From positions 37,298,001-37,362,000 of the forward strand of contig OX637394.1 of assembly GCA_951799425.1 (NCBI GenBank): a DNA stretch of 64,000 nucleotides, written 5' to 3'. Position numbers and translations under genes: made by a program. Each line of letters begins with the position of its first letter. Position 1 is the first letter of the stretch. This document shows, in pieces, positions 32,579 through 45,912 of this stretch. Under the pieces are notes generated by a model. It was not told where the DNA came from and did no database searches. It worked only from the letters and a program-made list of their open reading frames with translations. The DNA comes from Ilex aquifolium (taxonomy: Eukaryota > Streptophyta > Magnoliopsida > Aquifoliales > Aquifoliaceae).

Positions 32579-34046
32579 ATAATCCAAAAATGAAGTACAT
32601 GCGCAAAAATGAAACAACCTTGGCATAATCTCATGAAAGGAATGTTAGGGCACTAGATAGCAAAATCAACTTCTCTTTTCTTTAAAGGTATGTTTTCCCC
32701 ATGCTTTCTCTAGATCATTTAGGACTTTCAAGGGTTATAATGAGGTCTTGGGATGATATTGAGGCAAGTGAAACGAAGGATAGAGGATAACAAAGAAGGC
32801 TATTCCGAGGGGATGACCTTATTGTCAAAAACTTCCTTTTTTTGTGGAATCTTCAGCTTAACACCTTCACTCACTTTTTGTTTCTTTTTCTTTCTTTTCC
32901 TTAACATTTTCCTGTATCTTTTCTCATTATTTTCTTCTTTCATCCCTTATTCTCTCCTTTTTCTTGGATTTTTCATTCTTTTCCATTCAACACTTTTTGA
33001 AATCCACATCCTTTATCCCTTTTTGTGGGTTTTCGCACCACTACTCCTTCTCTTTATGATCTCTCATGGTCGGTCTCAGAATAACCAAGGTGTGGTAAAT
33101 TTTTATCATTTTGCACTGGCTTGGTCAAACACGTTGCATGGAAACGAATCTTTACATTAGGCTCAATCATGGCACTATTGATAATATTTTCACAAGAAAA
33201 AGGCTAAGGCTCAAAGTAAGTCAAAGATGACCTACGATCATTTCTAGATAAACATGGGAGAGCATATTGTGTTTCAAGACAAAGTCAATCAACTACCCAA
33301 ATGCACTCTAACCAAAACAAGCATAATGAGATTATTGAACAACTTTGAAATTTGAAAAATTGTTCCTTGAGTAAATGTAAGTTCCCTCCAACAAGGATTG
33401 ACACTAAAGCTCACAAGGGTACTTATTTCATCTCCACTATTCATGTCAAGCTCTAAAATGTGAACTCTATCCATAAATTGTCGAAATTACACATTCAAGG
33501 TGCACTTATGGGTGAGTTCAAAAGCAAACACATATGTAATATTCTTAGCAATAGGATAAACTTCTATGATGCTCTCATATATTCAAAGTTCAAAGCAAAG
33601 ATCAACGTATCGATAAACCCACAACAATCTAAAAATGGGAATATGGTTCAACATTCATATTTTTTTCACAAAAATTTTCAAAATTTTCACATATTTATCA
33701 ACTATTGTAAACAAAAATCTATAGAACATGTGAATGGTGAATTTCATCACAAAATGGTATTATAAAAAAAAAATTCACAAAAAATTGGTGTATCATACAA
33801 ATGGTGCATCTCACCCCCAACTTAATTCATACATTGTCTTCAATGCAACAAAAAAGATATGGTATGCAATGATGGACTTTACAAAAAAAGAGGGTTAGAG
33901 AACACCTCGCACTGAGCTTGACAAAAACACCGTAATCTGCATATTTAAAGAAAGAAAACTACACAAAGATGACAGTAAGTAAACAAAATAACTTGAAAAG
34001 TAAATGATAAAAGAAAGCGACTGTACACTAAAATCTACATGAACAG
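32579..34046 (-). other. Element C spacer with hairpin and internal polypurine tract
   Basis: Non-coding spacer, inverted relative to B's 27101-28700. On the element strand the hairpin GCATTGAAGACAATGT (33846-33831, one change from B) precedes AAGTTGGGGGTG (33823-33812). A pyrimidine-rich stretch at 32870-32990 produces long spurious open frames. No gene. Confidence 0.78.
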
Positions 34047-35270
34047 TTATTCCTCCACAAGGTCCGGGCAGACCAGATCCACCAACTCTTCCTCTACTAT
34101 TTGAACCTCAAAACCCTCGAAAAATGGCTTAAGTCTTTGGCCATTGACCTTGAATGTTTTGTCATCCTCGGGGTTCGTAATTTCCACGGCTCTATTGGGG
34201 TAGGTCACCTTGACAAGATAGGAGTCATCACAACGAGATCGGAGTCTCCCTTGAAAGATAGAGAGTCGAGAATTATACAAGAGCACTTTTTGTCTGGGCT
34301 CAAATGTCTTTCTTACAATGGATTTATCATGAAAAATTTTAGCCATTTCTTTGGAAATTTTTGAGCTCTCATATGCATCTCTACGGATCTCTTCTAATTC
34401 ATTCAATTCCAACTTCCTATTCTCTCCAGCTATTCTCAAGTTAAAGTTCAAGGTCTTGATGGCCCAATACGCTTTGTGCGCCATTTCTACCGGCAAATGA
34501 TAAGTCTTGCCATAAACTAGCTTGTAGGGTGATATGCCTAGAATGGTCTTGTAAGCAGTGTGGTAAGCCCACAAGGCATCAGTCAACCTAAGTGACCAAT
34601 CCTTCCTAGGGTTCACCATTTTCTCTAGGATGTTCTTTATTTCCCCATTGGCCAACTCGGCTTGGCCATTGGTCTGTGAGTGATAAGTGGTAGACACCTT
34701 GTGTGTAACACCATATTTATGCATTAAGGATGCAAATGGTCTATTGCAAAAATGAGAACCACCATCACTTATTATTGCACGAGACATCACAAACCTTTAA
34801 AAGATGTTTACTTTTAGGAACTTGACAACGACTCGGTGGTTATTGGTCTTGGTTGGGATAGCCTCTACCCACTTAGACACGTAGTCCACTGCCAATAAAA
34901 TATAAAGGTAGCCAAAAGACATAGGGAATGGACCCATGAAGTTAATGCCCCAACAATCGAATATCTCAATTACTAACACGGGTGACAAGGGCATCATATT
35001 CCTACGGGTCACACTACCCAACCTGTGGCACCTATAGCATTCTTTACAAAATGAAACACAATCCTCAATTAAAGAAGGCCAGTAAAAACCAGATTGTAAA
35101 ACCTTAGTCGACGTTTTCTGTGAAGAGAAGTGGTCACCGCATGCCTCGTAATGGCAGAATGAAAAGACTTCCCATTTTTCATTTTCAAGTATGCATCTCC
35201 TCATCACTTGGTCTGGGCAATATTTGAACAAATACGGGTTGTCGAAGTAGAAGTATTTCACATCCGCCAT
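34047..35270 (-). pseudogene. Element C integrase, catalytic residue changed
   Basis: Two minus-strand pieces: 35270-34797 (zinc head [11 protein letters not shown] ... CKECYRCH; core [13 protein letters not shown]) and 34790-34047 ([53 protein letters not shown]). The first catalytic Asp of the DDE triad, seen as GID in B, reads GIN here. The break at about 34795 is a stop plus frame change. It could not have integrated DNA in its present form. Confidence 0.85.
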
Positions 35271-35314
35271 AAATCTCCTTTTGTCCTCTGGGCTTCAATG
35301 CGGTGGTATTTGTT

Positions 35315-36732
35315 TTATGGCAAGATAATTACAAATGTCAGCGTGCCAAGGACAAACAGAATGAATAGAAAACAAATGCTCATCAGGAAAAGAGTCAGGG
35401 ATAGGACCTCTTTAGCATCTTGAACTACAAGTCGGGACAAATAGTCCGCCACCACATTCTCAACTCCCTTTTTGTCTTTGATGATCAAATTGAATTCTTG
35501 AAGGAGGAGGATCCACCTAATGAGTCTCGGTTTTGCGTCCTGTTTAGACAAAAGATACTTCAAAGCAGAGTGATCAGTGTAGACTACTATAGGTGAACCA
35601 ATGATGTAAGACCTAAATTTATCCAATGCAAATACTACGGTTTGTAACTTTTTTTCAGTGGTGGTATAATTCATTTGTGCTTCCTTTAGAGTCTTAGTAG
35701 CGTAGTATATGACATATGGCCTCTTGTCTTCCCTTTGACCAAGCACAGCGCTGACCGCGTAATCACTCGCGTCGTACATAAGCTCAAATGGTAAGTCCCA
35801 TTTGGGTGGTCGCATGATTGCAGGTGAAGTGAGCATGCTTTTGAGTTTTTTAAAGGATGTCTCACAATCATCCGACCACACAAATGGGACATCTTTGGAA
35901 AGAAAATTAGTCTAGGGTCTTGCCAATGCACTAAAGTCTTTTATAAATCTACGATAAAACCAGCATGGCCAAGAAACGACCTGATGTCTTTGACTACTTT
36001 CGATGTGGGGAGGTTGGAAATTGCTTCAACCTTGGATTTGTCGACTTGGATCCCCTTTGTCGATACAAGGTGCCCAAGCACTATCCCTTGTGTCACCATA
36101 AAGTGGCACTTCTCCCAGTTGAGTACCAAATTCTTCTCCTCACATCTTTCAAGTACTTTCTCCAAATTCTCTAAACACCCCGCAAATAAGCCCCCAAATA
36201 CAGAAAAGTCATCCATGAAGACTTCCACAATTTTCTCCACAATGTCGCTAAAAATTCTCATCATGCATATTTGAAACGTCCCTGGAGCATTGCACAACCC
36301 AAATGGTATTCGGCGATTGGCGAAGGTACCGAAAGGGCACATGAAAGTTGTCTTCTCTTGGTCCTCTAAAGCGATCTCAATTTAATTGTAGTCAGAGTAT
36401 CCATCCCAAAAACAATAAAAAAAATGTTCAGCTACTCTCTCCAATACTTGGTCGAGGAATGACAAAGGGAAATGGTTATTTCTTGTGCAAGAGTTGAGTT
36501 TCCGATAGTCAATACAAACTCTCCATCCTGTGACTACTCTCGTCAGAATCAACTTATTCTCCTCATTTGTAACCACGGTGACCCCCGATTTCTTTGGCAC
36601 TACTTGAGTGGGACTAACCCATTTACTGTCGGCAATTGGAAAGATGATGCCCATATCAAGTAGTTTGAGTATCTCATCCCTCACCACATCCTTCATTTGT
36701 GGTTGTCGGGACGGTTTGAAGTCTTCTTCTAA
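35315..36732 (-). pseudogene. Element C reverse transcriptase and RNase H
   Basis: Pieces 36696-36382 (RT fingers, [20 protein letters not shown], stopped where YNQIE has lost its Gln codon to TAA), 36342-35941 ([30 protein letters not shown] then frameshift) and 35881-35315 (RNase [39 protein letters not shown]). Similarity ends near 36775, so protease and gag are gone. At least three lesions. Confidence 0.87.
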
Positions 36733-36780
36733 ATAGATCCAGTGTATGCAAATGAGGGGGCTTATCCCCTTGCAAGTAGG

Positions 36781-39357
36781 TTAGACACATCAATGTAAAT
36801 CAGAAATAATTGGGAAAAAAATTACTATATTAATGTATATGTAGCTTTTCTTGAGTAGGCAAGCGTGCATCGTATAAACGAAATATTTACAAGATTTTGA
36901 GTACTCTCTACTATCTAGCTAGAAGTAAACATAACATACGAGATTCCCAATTCTTTACCAGCCAACCAGTTTTCGCAGAAATTTACCATATTCCTTCATT
37001 TACTTTCATTTAAATCTGCAACAGTTCTTTTGTTACGTGATTTATCTTCTTTCCATGTAATACTTACACAGCTACTGCTAATGTTGTTCTCATTATGGTA
37101 AAGCTATATTTCCTACTCATATTGTGCATATCCCTTTGCATTTCGTCTTGCCATCCAGCTGGTTAAGCACATCTTTAAAATACTTACCCAGAGGGAGCAG
37201 TCAATATTTTGATCTGATCTTCACCAACCCACAATCTGCAGCCTGAAGAATTTCAAAAAAAAAGAGAAGAAAATCCATACCGCTAAGGATGGAGGCATAA
37301 TAAAAACTGAGGCATAATAAAAACTAATGATACTTATAATATATAGAAAGGTGATTCTAATTCAGAGTTGATGAGCTTACAAAGTGAGGATCAGGATATC
37401 AATGCTAATTCAAACTCCACCATTTGAGGCTTCTCCTTTCTTTATCAGAGTTTAACACCAAGGCTTGGTGTTCGGCATACGTACTAAAGTAGAACCTCAA
37501 ATATTATGACATGATTCAATTAAAATAAAGATCAAGCATTGATAAAGTTACTTGAACCTTAGAGGAGAAAATTGATTTTGGTTTAATCCAATAAGCAAGA
37601 GGAAATAAAATTCAAAACGACAAGGGAAAGATACTATATTGTCACATCTTAATAATATATACCCTAAGAATCTATCACACTTTTTCCCCATAAAGTTTAT
37701 AGAATATACTTTTTTTGATTGTTTATAATTTGCATATTATTCTGACCAAGATCGCTATAATTGCAGGAATGATCGTTTAAAAATTGAAATTGCACACCAT
37801 CATACCCGCCATAGAACAATTGATTGGAATTTCATTTTCCCCCTCTCGAATTATGTTTCTTGCTTCATCTAACAAGTTGTATAAGCGCAGAGACCCAAAA
37901 AATAGAAAGTAAACCATAATTAATGCACTAATTTTGTGGTAGGGAAAAAAATAAGAGTGTTCTTTCTTTTTACTGGAAGTTTGATGGTAGTGGTTTAACC
38001 TTACGAACATCATAGCAACAAGGCTAGCAAAAGGAATAAAAATGATAACTATGATAAATAGATCCTCTCTATAATTTCATTTCAACACAATACATTACAG
38101 AGTGATCTACACATAACTAAGATCTCAAATATCAGAACATTACACAAACATTTCAAAGGTCAATCTGCTCTGAGAAAGTTGGCTCAACCTGTAATCTTAT
38201 TCTAACAAGATAAAGTTAACTCCAGTTAGGCTAGAAGGAACAAAAGTAGAAACAAAGAGGAAAAGGTATTATATGATTTCTTCTCAATATCATAAATAGC
38301 TTAGGTATATCTAGCATAGATTTCTTAATGAAAGCAGAAGTATAATATTAGCAACACTACTAAAATATTAGTATTGTGTATACCAAAAACAAAATTCTAT
38401 ACCATCATATCTAGAAGTTTTTCAATCCCGAATAAATAAAGGGGCTAACAATACTTGGTTGCGTATTTAATTTTGGTTATGTTATTTGGGTTACATATTT
38501 GCTCTTAAATTTGATCAGTTTAGAATTTCTGATATAAATAAAAGTGAGAAGGAAGAAGGCTATAAACAACTTTGGGTGAAATCTAACAAAGCTATCTTAG
38601 TACCTCCTCAAGACCTTGAAAAGGCACAAGCCAAGATCTACTAGCATCGAACAGTCTTTCGGTGACTTGAAAAGTCGTGATTTTGAATTGAGAATTTGTT
38701 TGGTGTTTGGACATATCTAATAAAAAGGGAACAAATCATAATTAGTGCACAAATATTTTTCCCTAAAATATAATGTAAAAAAGGTAAGTGCTAGGCTATA
38801 TCATCGTTATTTGTAGACTTTGATCCTACAATTTGATACCTACGACGTATCGATCGGTTGTATAAATGAATACCTGTCATCGTTCCAATTTGACCTCTCA
38901 AAAGTATATCAAAGCTAAAGGAAGTGTTGTTTTCCCATGGAAAATGTAGGGTTGTTTGCTGAGAGTGAGATTGAGGTATGAATGATGTGAGTATACATGC
39001 TCAAATGACTTAGCCAGTTAGATCCATTCTCTGTGATATGCTAAGAATTTGATCTTGGTAATGCACAACTTGGATGGCAACTTTTCCTTTTTTTGTTGTG
39101 AAGAGAGGCATTAGAGATTGGAGATTTGATTAAATAGAGTTGAAAAATTGACTGATTTAAGAATACCTAATTATTTGAAATTCCTATTGGTCAGAGTCAA
39201 ACAATGTCCATGGTACTCTCATTTACTAAAAGAGAAAACAACTATTGGGAAAAGGAAAAGTCTACGATACAAAAAGAAAAAAAAATTGGCATCATATAAA
39301 TTTTGAGGTTGAATTATATTTTTAAGATTGATGGTAGACTTATCATAAAAAAAAAAA
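36781..39357. other. Unassigned AT-rich region
   Basis: No retroelement domain, LTR or clear gene. On the minus strand 37242-37188 could be a 55-nt exon (CTTCAG acceptor, GTAAGT donor, translating RLWVGEDQIKILTAPS) but I cannot name a protein. The rest has many stops in all frames and short A- or T-rich runs. It may be host intergenic or intronic DNA. Confidence 0.4.
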
Positions 39358-40368
39358 TTAATTATAAAATGTCTTCTCTAAGTTTGAGTCATGTTACAAT
39401 CGACCCCCTAAGGTTTCAATTTTTTCTCTTAGCATTTAAATAATTTTTAATTAACTCTCACGTGATCTAAAATTAATTGAAAGTCACAAGTACCCTTATC
39501 TTAGTATTTGTATAAAAATGAAACTAAAACAATAGCAAAAAAAACAAAAACAAAAAATCCAACTCCTCACACAAAAAAGTCGGTGAGTTCCTCGGATGAA
39601 ACCCAACTCCATTTTTCCTCCGGTAAAACCCTACTCTATTTTTCCTCCGGTGAAACGCACCCCATCCCTACCCCTACCCCTACCCCGAAACAATTGAACT
39701 CCCTCCCCCTCTCTCCAGTTAAATCGAAACCCACCCATACCCCCACTCCTGAAGAACTACACCATTTTCCCTTCTTCATTGAAATTGAAACACACCCTTC
39801 CCCCACATCTAGTAGTAGCGCCCAAACAGTACAACCCCCAAAAATAAATCTATGCTTTACTAGGTAACACCCTCTAGAGAGAGAGAGAGATGGTTTGACA
39901 CTTTGACTAGTCGGAACAAAAAGAAAGAGGAAAAAGGAAGAGATTTTTTGTGGTTGCAGTCGACGGGAACTGATTTTTCGATCGATATTGGTTTCATTGA
40001 AACCAAAGAATTTGTTTTCTTGTTGGATTTAATTGTTTGATGAGGGTTAGGGAATATCGAAGGTGGGATAGGAGTTTGGGGGATTAACTATGCTGGGGTA
40101 TGAAAGTTAATACTCTGTTTGGTATGATGAAAAAATGGAAAGATGAAAAGTTGGAGGTATAAATAAAACATCATATTTGGTAAGGAAAAAAAATAGAAAG
40201 GATGAAAAAGTGGTGGATTAACTTTTCTTCCAACTCACCAAAATCAATCCTTCTAAAATCGGAAGGAAAATGAATGAAAAGTTAATTATTTGTGTTAAGA
40301 TGTATCTTATTTGTCTATATATCTTTTGGTATATACATATTTTATCATTGTATTTTTATATGAAATTA

Positions 40369-40414
<46 letters not shown>

Positions 40415-41594
40415 TTTAAATTAAAAAAATTATTTTTTCCATCTTAACTGGAGATGAAATTTTTTGACTCGAACTCGACACGAATTTTATGACATGAACT
40501 TGAAAATGACCTGCCACGCGAACAAGAAATATAAAAGGCTCATATTCAGTTCAACCTGTCAAACTCAAAATTAACACCATCAACCCGTTTATTTAAAAAT
40601 AAACACTTTCTCTATTTTCTCGTTTGTATAGTAACACGAAACTAACATATTTAACTAGTATTATAGACATAAAATGTTAATTCCTTGTAATTATTTATTA
40701 AGCACTGACATAATTATTATATAAACAAATATTTTTACTTATTATTATTATATTTATTTAAGTAAAATTTTAGTTTGTAGAAAAAATATTAACATGGATT
40801 CAATTAAGTGAAAATAGAATATTAGCGTCAATTTTTTTATTTAAAGTTTATGTGGGTCAACAAAAATACGAACACTATACGAAAATAAACAGGTTAACTC
40901 GCAACTCGACACGACACAATTAGTTAAATGAGTTGAGTTAGGCTTGACTAATATTCGACAAAAACCCGTAATTACTGAATACGAATCTGACACGACACGA
41001 CTCGATTTCACCCCTAATTTTAGCCAGCAAAAAAAAAAAAAAAATTAGTCATTTTTATTTTCCATTCATCCTATCAAAAATAAAGGAAGGAAAGTGTATC
41101 ATTTTTACTTTCCTTCATTGAATGATAGAAAATGTATCCCTCATATTTTTATCATTCCTACTTTTCATCATTCTTACCAAACGGAGCATAAGGGTTGCCA
41201 GATGTGGGTTTTGAATTTTGGGTACTACTTGGTTATGGGAGTGAGGAATGGTCAAATCTAGGATAAGGTCATTGGGAGTAAGCGTGGCATTGCCGAAGTA
41301 GGGAAGGGGGTAGGGGGCATTGTCGGAGTTAGGAAAGGAGAGTGGGAGAATTGACAAAAGTTGGAGAATTGTGTTGGGGGCATTTGCCGAAGATGGGTGG
41401 GATTGGGTACAAAGAGTAGATAAAAATAAACTTAGATTTTGGGGGTATTTTAGAAAGTTTATATTTTCCACCCACTTAGTCACGTAATTTAGTCCAAAAA
41501 AAAAAAGACTTTAAAGAGGCAAATTGTTAAAATTTAAACTTTAGGGAGTCGATTATAACATGACTTAAATTTAGAAGGGACATTTTGTAATTAA
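39358..41594. mobile_element. Element with about 66-bp terminal inverted repeats
   Basis: 39358-39424 and 41529-41594 are inverted copies at roughly 85% by eye; matching blocks are TTAATTA-AAAATGTC, AAGT-TGAGTCATGTTA and AATCGACCCCCTAA. Interior includes a Pro/Thr-rich open frame (39508-39867) and a nested element (40113-41186). I could not find a convincing target duplication because both ends are A/T runs. Mutator-like or hAT-like are both possible; no transposase is present. Confidence 0.55.
40113..41186. mobile_element. Nested inverted-repeat element
   Basis: Ends CTCTGTTTGGTATGATGA and, inverted, CTCCGTTTGGTAAGAATGA, about 1.07 kb apart. Interior is AT-rich with a (TA)n tract at 40374-40405 and no coding potential. 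Target duplication not clear. It lies wholly inside the 39358-41594 element. Confidence 0.5.
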
Positions 41595-42880
41595 CCTTAA
41601 AAAAATTATGACTCAAACCTGTAATATGACTCAAAAAAAAAATATAATTTTTTTTATTATAAACAAACTTAATTTTTTTATTATAATTCATAAAAGGTAT
41701 AAAATTTAGAGATACGATATGAATTTTTTTTTTTTTTTTTAGACTTCTCTATTGGGAATGAACCTAGAAGAAAAAACATAATTCTCACAGACCAACCTGT
41801 CCTGATCACATGCTCCTATTACACGTTAAATGGTCAAACTTTAAATATTTACCTAATTTATTCACCCATTTCAAATCCGTGCTTGCTTAGCTCAACAAAA
41901 AAAAAAAAAATTCAAGCCACTGGCTGATCACAGCCCTACACGTGGCATACAGTCAAATTATTGGAAGCTCTACTGAGACCCACTTTAAGAAAAGCTTAAC
42001 CCACAAACCAAACATTACATGACGTTGATTAATCAAAATTTTTTACTTCTGCCAGTACAATATTCTCTCAATCACACACTGTTCCGTATTCCATATAAAA
42101 CTTTGACGGCTAGAATTAATCAATTCCCAACTGGACCCACAAAATGTTGGTTGCAACGAATTATAATCCGCCACGTGGGTACTCTTTTTGGTAAGTACCA
42201 AGATTTTAGGTGTGAGTTTTAGGACAGAAGAATTGCCGAGTCTTAAAGTTGAGGGGTGCGAATTGTGAAGTGAGGCCAATGTAACAGAGAAAAGAACTGT
42301 GCTCTCTTACCAATCTGCAGCATCAAAGAATCTGTTGGTGGGTTGAAGAAGGAGGAGGTGGAGGTTAAAGTGTTCTTGGGTAGAACAAAATCTAAGCTTG
42401 AAGCCACCTAACAAATTTTTTTTTTGTTGGTAATGTCATGTTCGAATCTAAGACTTTTGTGCTAGATTTCACCTGGGTTTTCTTCCTTTATATGAAAACT
42501 GCAGAAATATTGGATTTTTATGGCATGGTTTGTGTTGAAAAATTGGACAAAATGTCATGCAATTGTTTGTTTTCTCGTAGTTTGCCAGGACAGTGCTTGA
42601 TTTGTAGGTCTTTGGATGAGCATTTTGGGAGAATAAATTGCAAATTTGTTAAATAAGGGGTTTTTTGTAGATTGGTTATCTTTTTTTATTTTCAGTTTCA
42701 CAGATGGGTATGTTTCAATGGGTGTATTTTTTTAGTTTTGTCTTTTTCTCTTTTAATGTGGATTCATGTAACCTTGAATTTTGGATTCACGTTTGTTTTA
42801 CTGAAATGTTGTGTTTAGATTTAAGTTTGTCTATCCATAAGCTTTTCTGAGGGTATTTAGTTGGAATTATATGTTATATA
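41595..42880. other. Unassigned region, possible promoter-like DNA
   Basis: Poly(A/T)-rich to 42000. A G-box-like CCACGTGG lies at 42171-42178 and is followed by GA-rich, leader-like sequence to about 42410, which could be a host promoter and 5' leader. I cannot follow a coding sequence from it. Open frames at 42019 and 42438 show no recognisable domain. Confidence 0.3.
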
Positions 42881-44190
42881 AAGGGAAGGCAGAGGCATCG
42901 AATGTTGAATAGAGGCAGCTCAGCAGGGAAGGAATGGGAAATCGTCAAGGATGACTTCTTTGTTAGCGAAACGAAGGATGCCAATTATTCTCTGAGCCGG
43001 TCTAGATTTCCAATGCCTCGGGAAACTAGTCGAGATAGATGACAGCACCTGATAAGGTAACTAAGGTTGTGGTGTGAAATGCTTAACTATACGAGAGGCT
43101 GTACACCAGCCGACTAAGAAGAAAGAAAGCAGCCCCTTGTATAGGTTGGTATAGTAAAGGGGCTTAGTAAAAGGCTTAGTTTTAGTCACTTTGTGCCTGG
43201 TAAACAACGCTACAAGATTAGGCCTAAGGAGGCATAAAAGAATGAAAAAGAAAGAGAAAAAAGACTAAAATACCCGAAAACAACACATAAGTACATGAAT
43301 ACTTCTATGAACATAAAGTACTTGCTTTTTACTATGTAATCGAGAATATCTTCCTTGACTTACTTAAAAGCTTCTGGATTGGTTGGGTCCTTGGCATAAA
43401 AAAAAGCCGGAGCATTATTTGCAGCTTCAGCCACACCAACATTCACCTCAGTAGGTGCATTTTGAATAGTAGCCGCATTATCAACAACATGCATCGTTTC
43501 CGTGGTAGGTGCTGACCGTATTGGTAGCATTGGTTCTTGGAACATAGGCCCTTCTCGGTGACGGGCATGACCTTGTCGTTTAAAATGCGTGCAGAACTTA
43601 GGTATTCAAAAATAAATGATTTCTTGCTAGCAATCCATACACAGTAGATCCAATCCAAACATGATTTGGGAGGTAGTATAACGGAGCTGAATACATAACA
43701 AAATAGGACAAAAAGAGGCTTACTTAATTACTTAATAAAGGCAGGATGTATGTCGGAACTCTATAGCCCATGGGAATCGACAATGAGCTACTTGTCAAAC
43801 TATTCCAGCGCAGTTTGTCTGGACCCGCGCTGACTTGGTTCATGAACACTGACCTGAGTACAGATTTATCACCTGTCTTAGTTAGAGCCCTAATGAACTT
43901 CTATCACCCTTATAGTCTGATAGCCTTGAATCTAAAGTATAATATACAGAGATTCTCAATATTATGCCGTATTGGTGGTGCAGGATTCAAGGTACTCTCT
44001 TGATTAGATCACACGCGGAGCGTAGTACGCCCATATGTGGTCTATGTATACTAAGCATCTCTTTAACCGCGAAATGGAGAATTGTGGTTAGGGAGAGGGT
44101 CCGAAGGAGCTCGACTGAAGGGAGGATTAGGGAAATCCTATTGATTGAAGCTTTCTCTAAACCTCCCGGAAAAGCATGAAAAAAAATGGC
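42881..44190. other. Rearranged block with gag fragment, possibly organellar-derived
   Basis: Visibly richer in G+C than its flanks. At 43770-43850 plus strand there is a gag-like motif (LVKLFQRSLSGPALTWFMN) of Ty3 type, cut off after about 30 residues. The other parts (about 42890-43240 and 43860-44160) have the texture of plant mitochondrial intergenic DNA, an impression I cannot verify here. No intact gene. Confidence 0.35.
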
Positions 44191-45852
44191 TCGAATGGTA
44201 CGATCCCTCCATCACCCAGAATGAAAGGGGCGATCTCGTAGTTCTTGGTTTGTGATGAAAGGGGTGATCTTCGTCGCCTAGAATGAAAGGTTATTACTTT
44301 TGTCGTAAGTATGAAGGTGCATACGGAGGTTGAATGATATAACTTTGACGTTTGATCTCCTCCCTTCAATGATGCTTTCGGATCTTGAACTTATAGTATC
44401 ATGACCATGAAATATATTGAGGATTTTTCTCCCATTTCACCTGCAACTTCTGAAGAGAGAGAGAGAAAGAGAGAGGAGAAAAATTTTAAAGTTCTTCCAC
44501 CTTTCTTCTCCGATCTACGAAGATTTGACCGTTGGATCTCCATCAACAAAGAACAAAAGTTGTTCTACTCGACGAGGCCTACGCATCAACACCAACCAAA
44601 CCTATTTTCTATCATTTTCGAAAATCAAGGGGTGGGGAGCTAGGGCTTGGAGGAAATTTTATGGGATATTCTTAGAGATTTGCTTCCTTGATTAAGTTCA
44701 AGAGGTGAGGGTTTCCTCTTATTTAGGATTACTTTCAATTTCAATTAAGTATATGGTATGTGCATGATTATGTAGAATATTTACATAGCTACTATGTAAC
44801 TAGTGTAAACAAGTTATATGTTTGGGTAATTTGATGAGCATGTTATGGCTATGTCTACTTGATTTGGGCTTGAATATGTGAATTATGTGTAATATGTATT
44901 GGCATGGTATGTGTTTACATTTGTGCCTTAATGATGTTTGATAAAATGCCTACGGATGTTCAAGTGTGTTATTTGAATGAGAAATGCTATAACATACTTA
45001 GTGATGTTACAAAATGTAATTATACGCTTCATAATATAATTGACATTTTGATATTTATGTGATGTTGTCATATGCCCATATGTCATGGTTAGCTTATGAT
45101 GAATTGGAAATGGCAAATATAAATTACATTGCAAATGCACATGTTGCACTACATTCATGGGCGTTGGCATGAGTGTGAGTGTGTGGGTGTATGGGTTGGT
45201 CAATCATTGCATGGTGAATTGATGGGTGGACTCGGGAAGTTTGGATTAAGGTCCAATTGAGTCGCACGGAACATTGCATAGAAAATTTCTGTCAGGTATA
45301 GCAATAAGGGATAGATTCTCCTTCGGGTGTAAGACCCGGTTACTTAGTTTACTCACTTGACCGGCGGTGCAATTCCAAAAACATGTGCTGGTGTACTCGG
45401 AGCTGAAGGTTTGATGCCTTCAAATGTTGTGCCTGTTTGGTAGACCGTTGGTGTGATGTCAAAAAATTACCTGCCCAACAAAGATACAAGAGTTGATGAA
45501 TGGTTATTGGATGTGTAGCATCAATGACAAGGGCTTAGAATGCCCGGTTCAGGTCATGACATAGTATCATCTGTCTTGTATGGGAACCCAGGAAGGGGTT
45601 CGAAGTTTGGACATGTATTCATAAGAAATCATTCATGATTGGTATGCTTGAATATATATATATATATGTTGCTTAGGATATTTGTTTGGTGTGTTGATGT
45701 GCATTCATATCATATGCATTGGGATTGAGAGGTATTATTTATAGGAGATACCCTACTGGACTTCGGCTCACCCTTTATGAAGATACATTTTTCAGGTATT
45801 GGATGAGCTTACTGGATTTCAGCTCACCCCTGCTCACTAATACCAAGTCTTA

Positions 45853-45897
45853 CAAGTACCGGTACTTGGCTTCGAGAGGGCACAGGTACCGGTACTC
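45853..45897. repeat. CCGGT palindromes in Tekay-type LTR
   Basis: CAAGTACCGGTACTTG (45853-45868, 16-bp perfect) and GTACCGGTAC (45886-45895). A third 16-bp palindrome, GAGGTACCGGTACCTC (47516-47531), lies on the other side of the hAT-like insertion. Confidence 0.85.
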
Positions 45898-45912
45898 CTT
45901 AACCGAGGTACC

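Larger units (their letters stand above)
15303..36780 (-). mobile_element. Athila-like element C, truncated, split by element B
   Basis: Minus-strand order from high to low: RT (36732), RNase H, integrase (to 34047), hairpin and internal polypurine tract (33846-33812), spacer, [element B 19522-32573], spacer, palindrome array (18876-18787), ORF3 (18413-17329), polypurine tract (17032-17021) and 3' LTR (17020-15303). Protease, gag and 5' LTR are missing; similarity stops near 36775. Without B the remaining C is about 8.4 kb. It shares LTR features with A. Stops, frameshifts, a changed integrase catalytic residue and a broken ORF3 mark it as old. Confidence 0.87.

Noticed and set aside
39508-39867. 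119-residue Pro/Thr/Ser-rich ORF as a host gene
   Set aside because: Low-complexity CCCCTAC-type repeats, no domain, and it lies inside an inverted-repeat element.
44401-44695. Overlapping plus-strand ORFs as host exons
   Set aside because: They fall in leader-like sequence of a Tekay-type LTR and have no recognisable domain.
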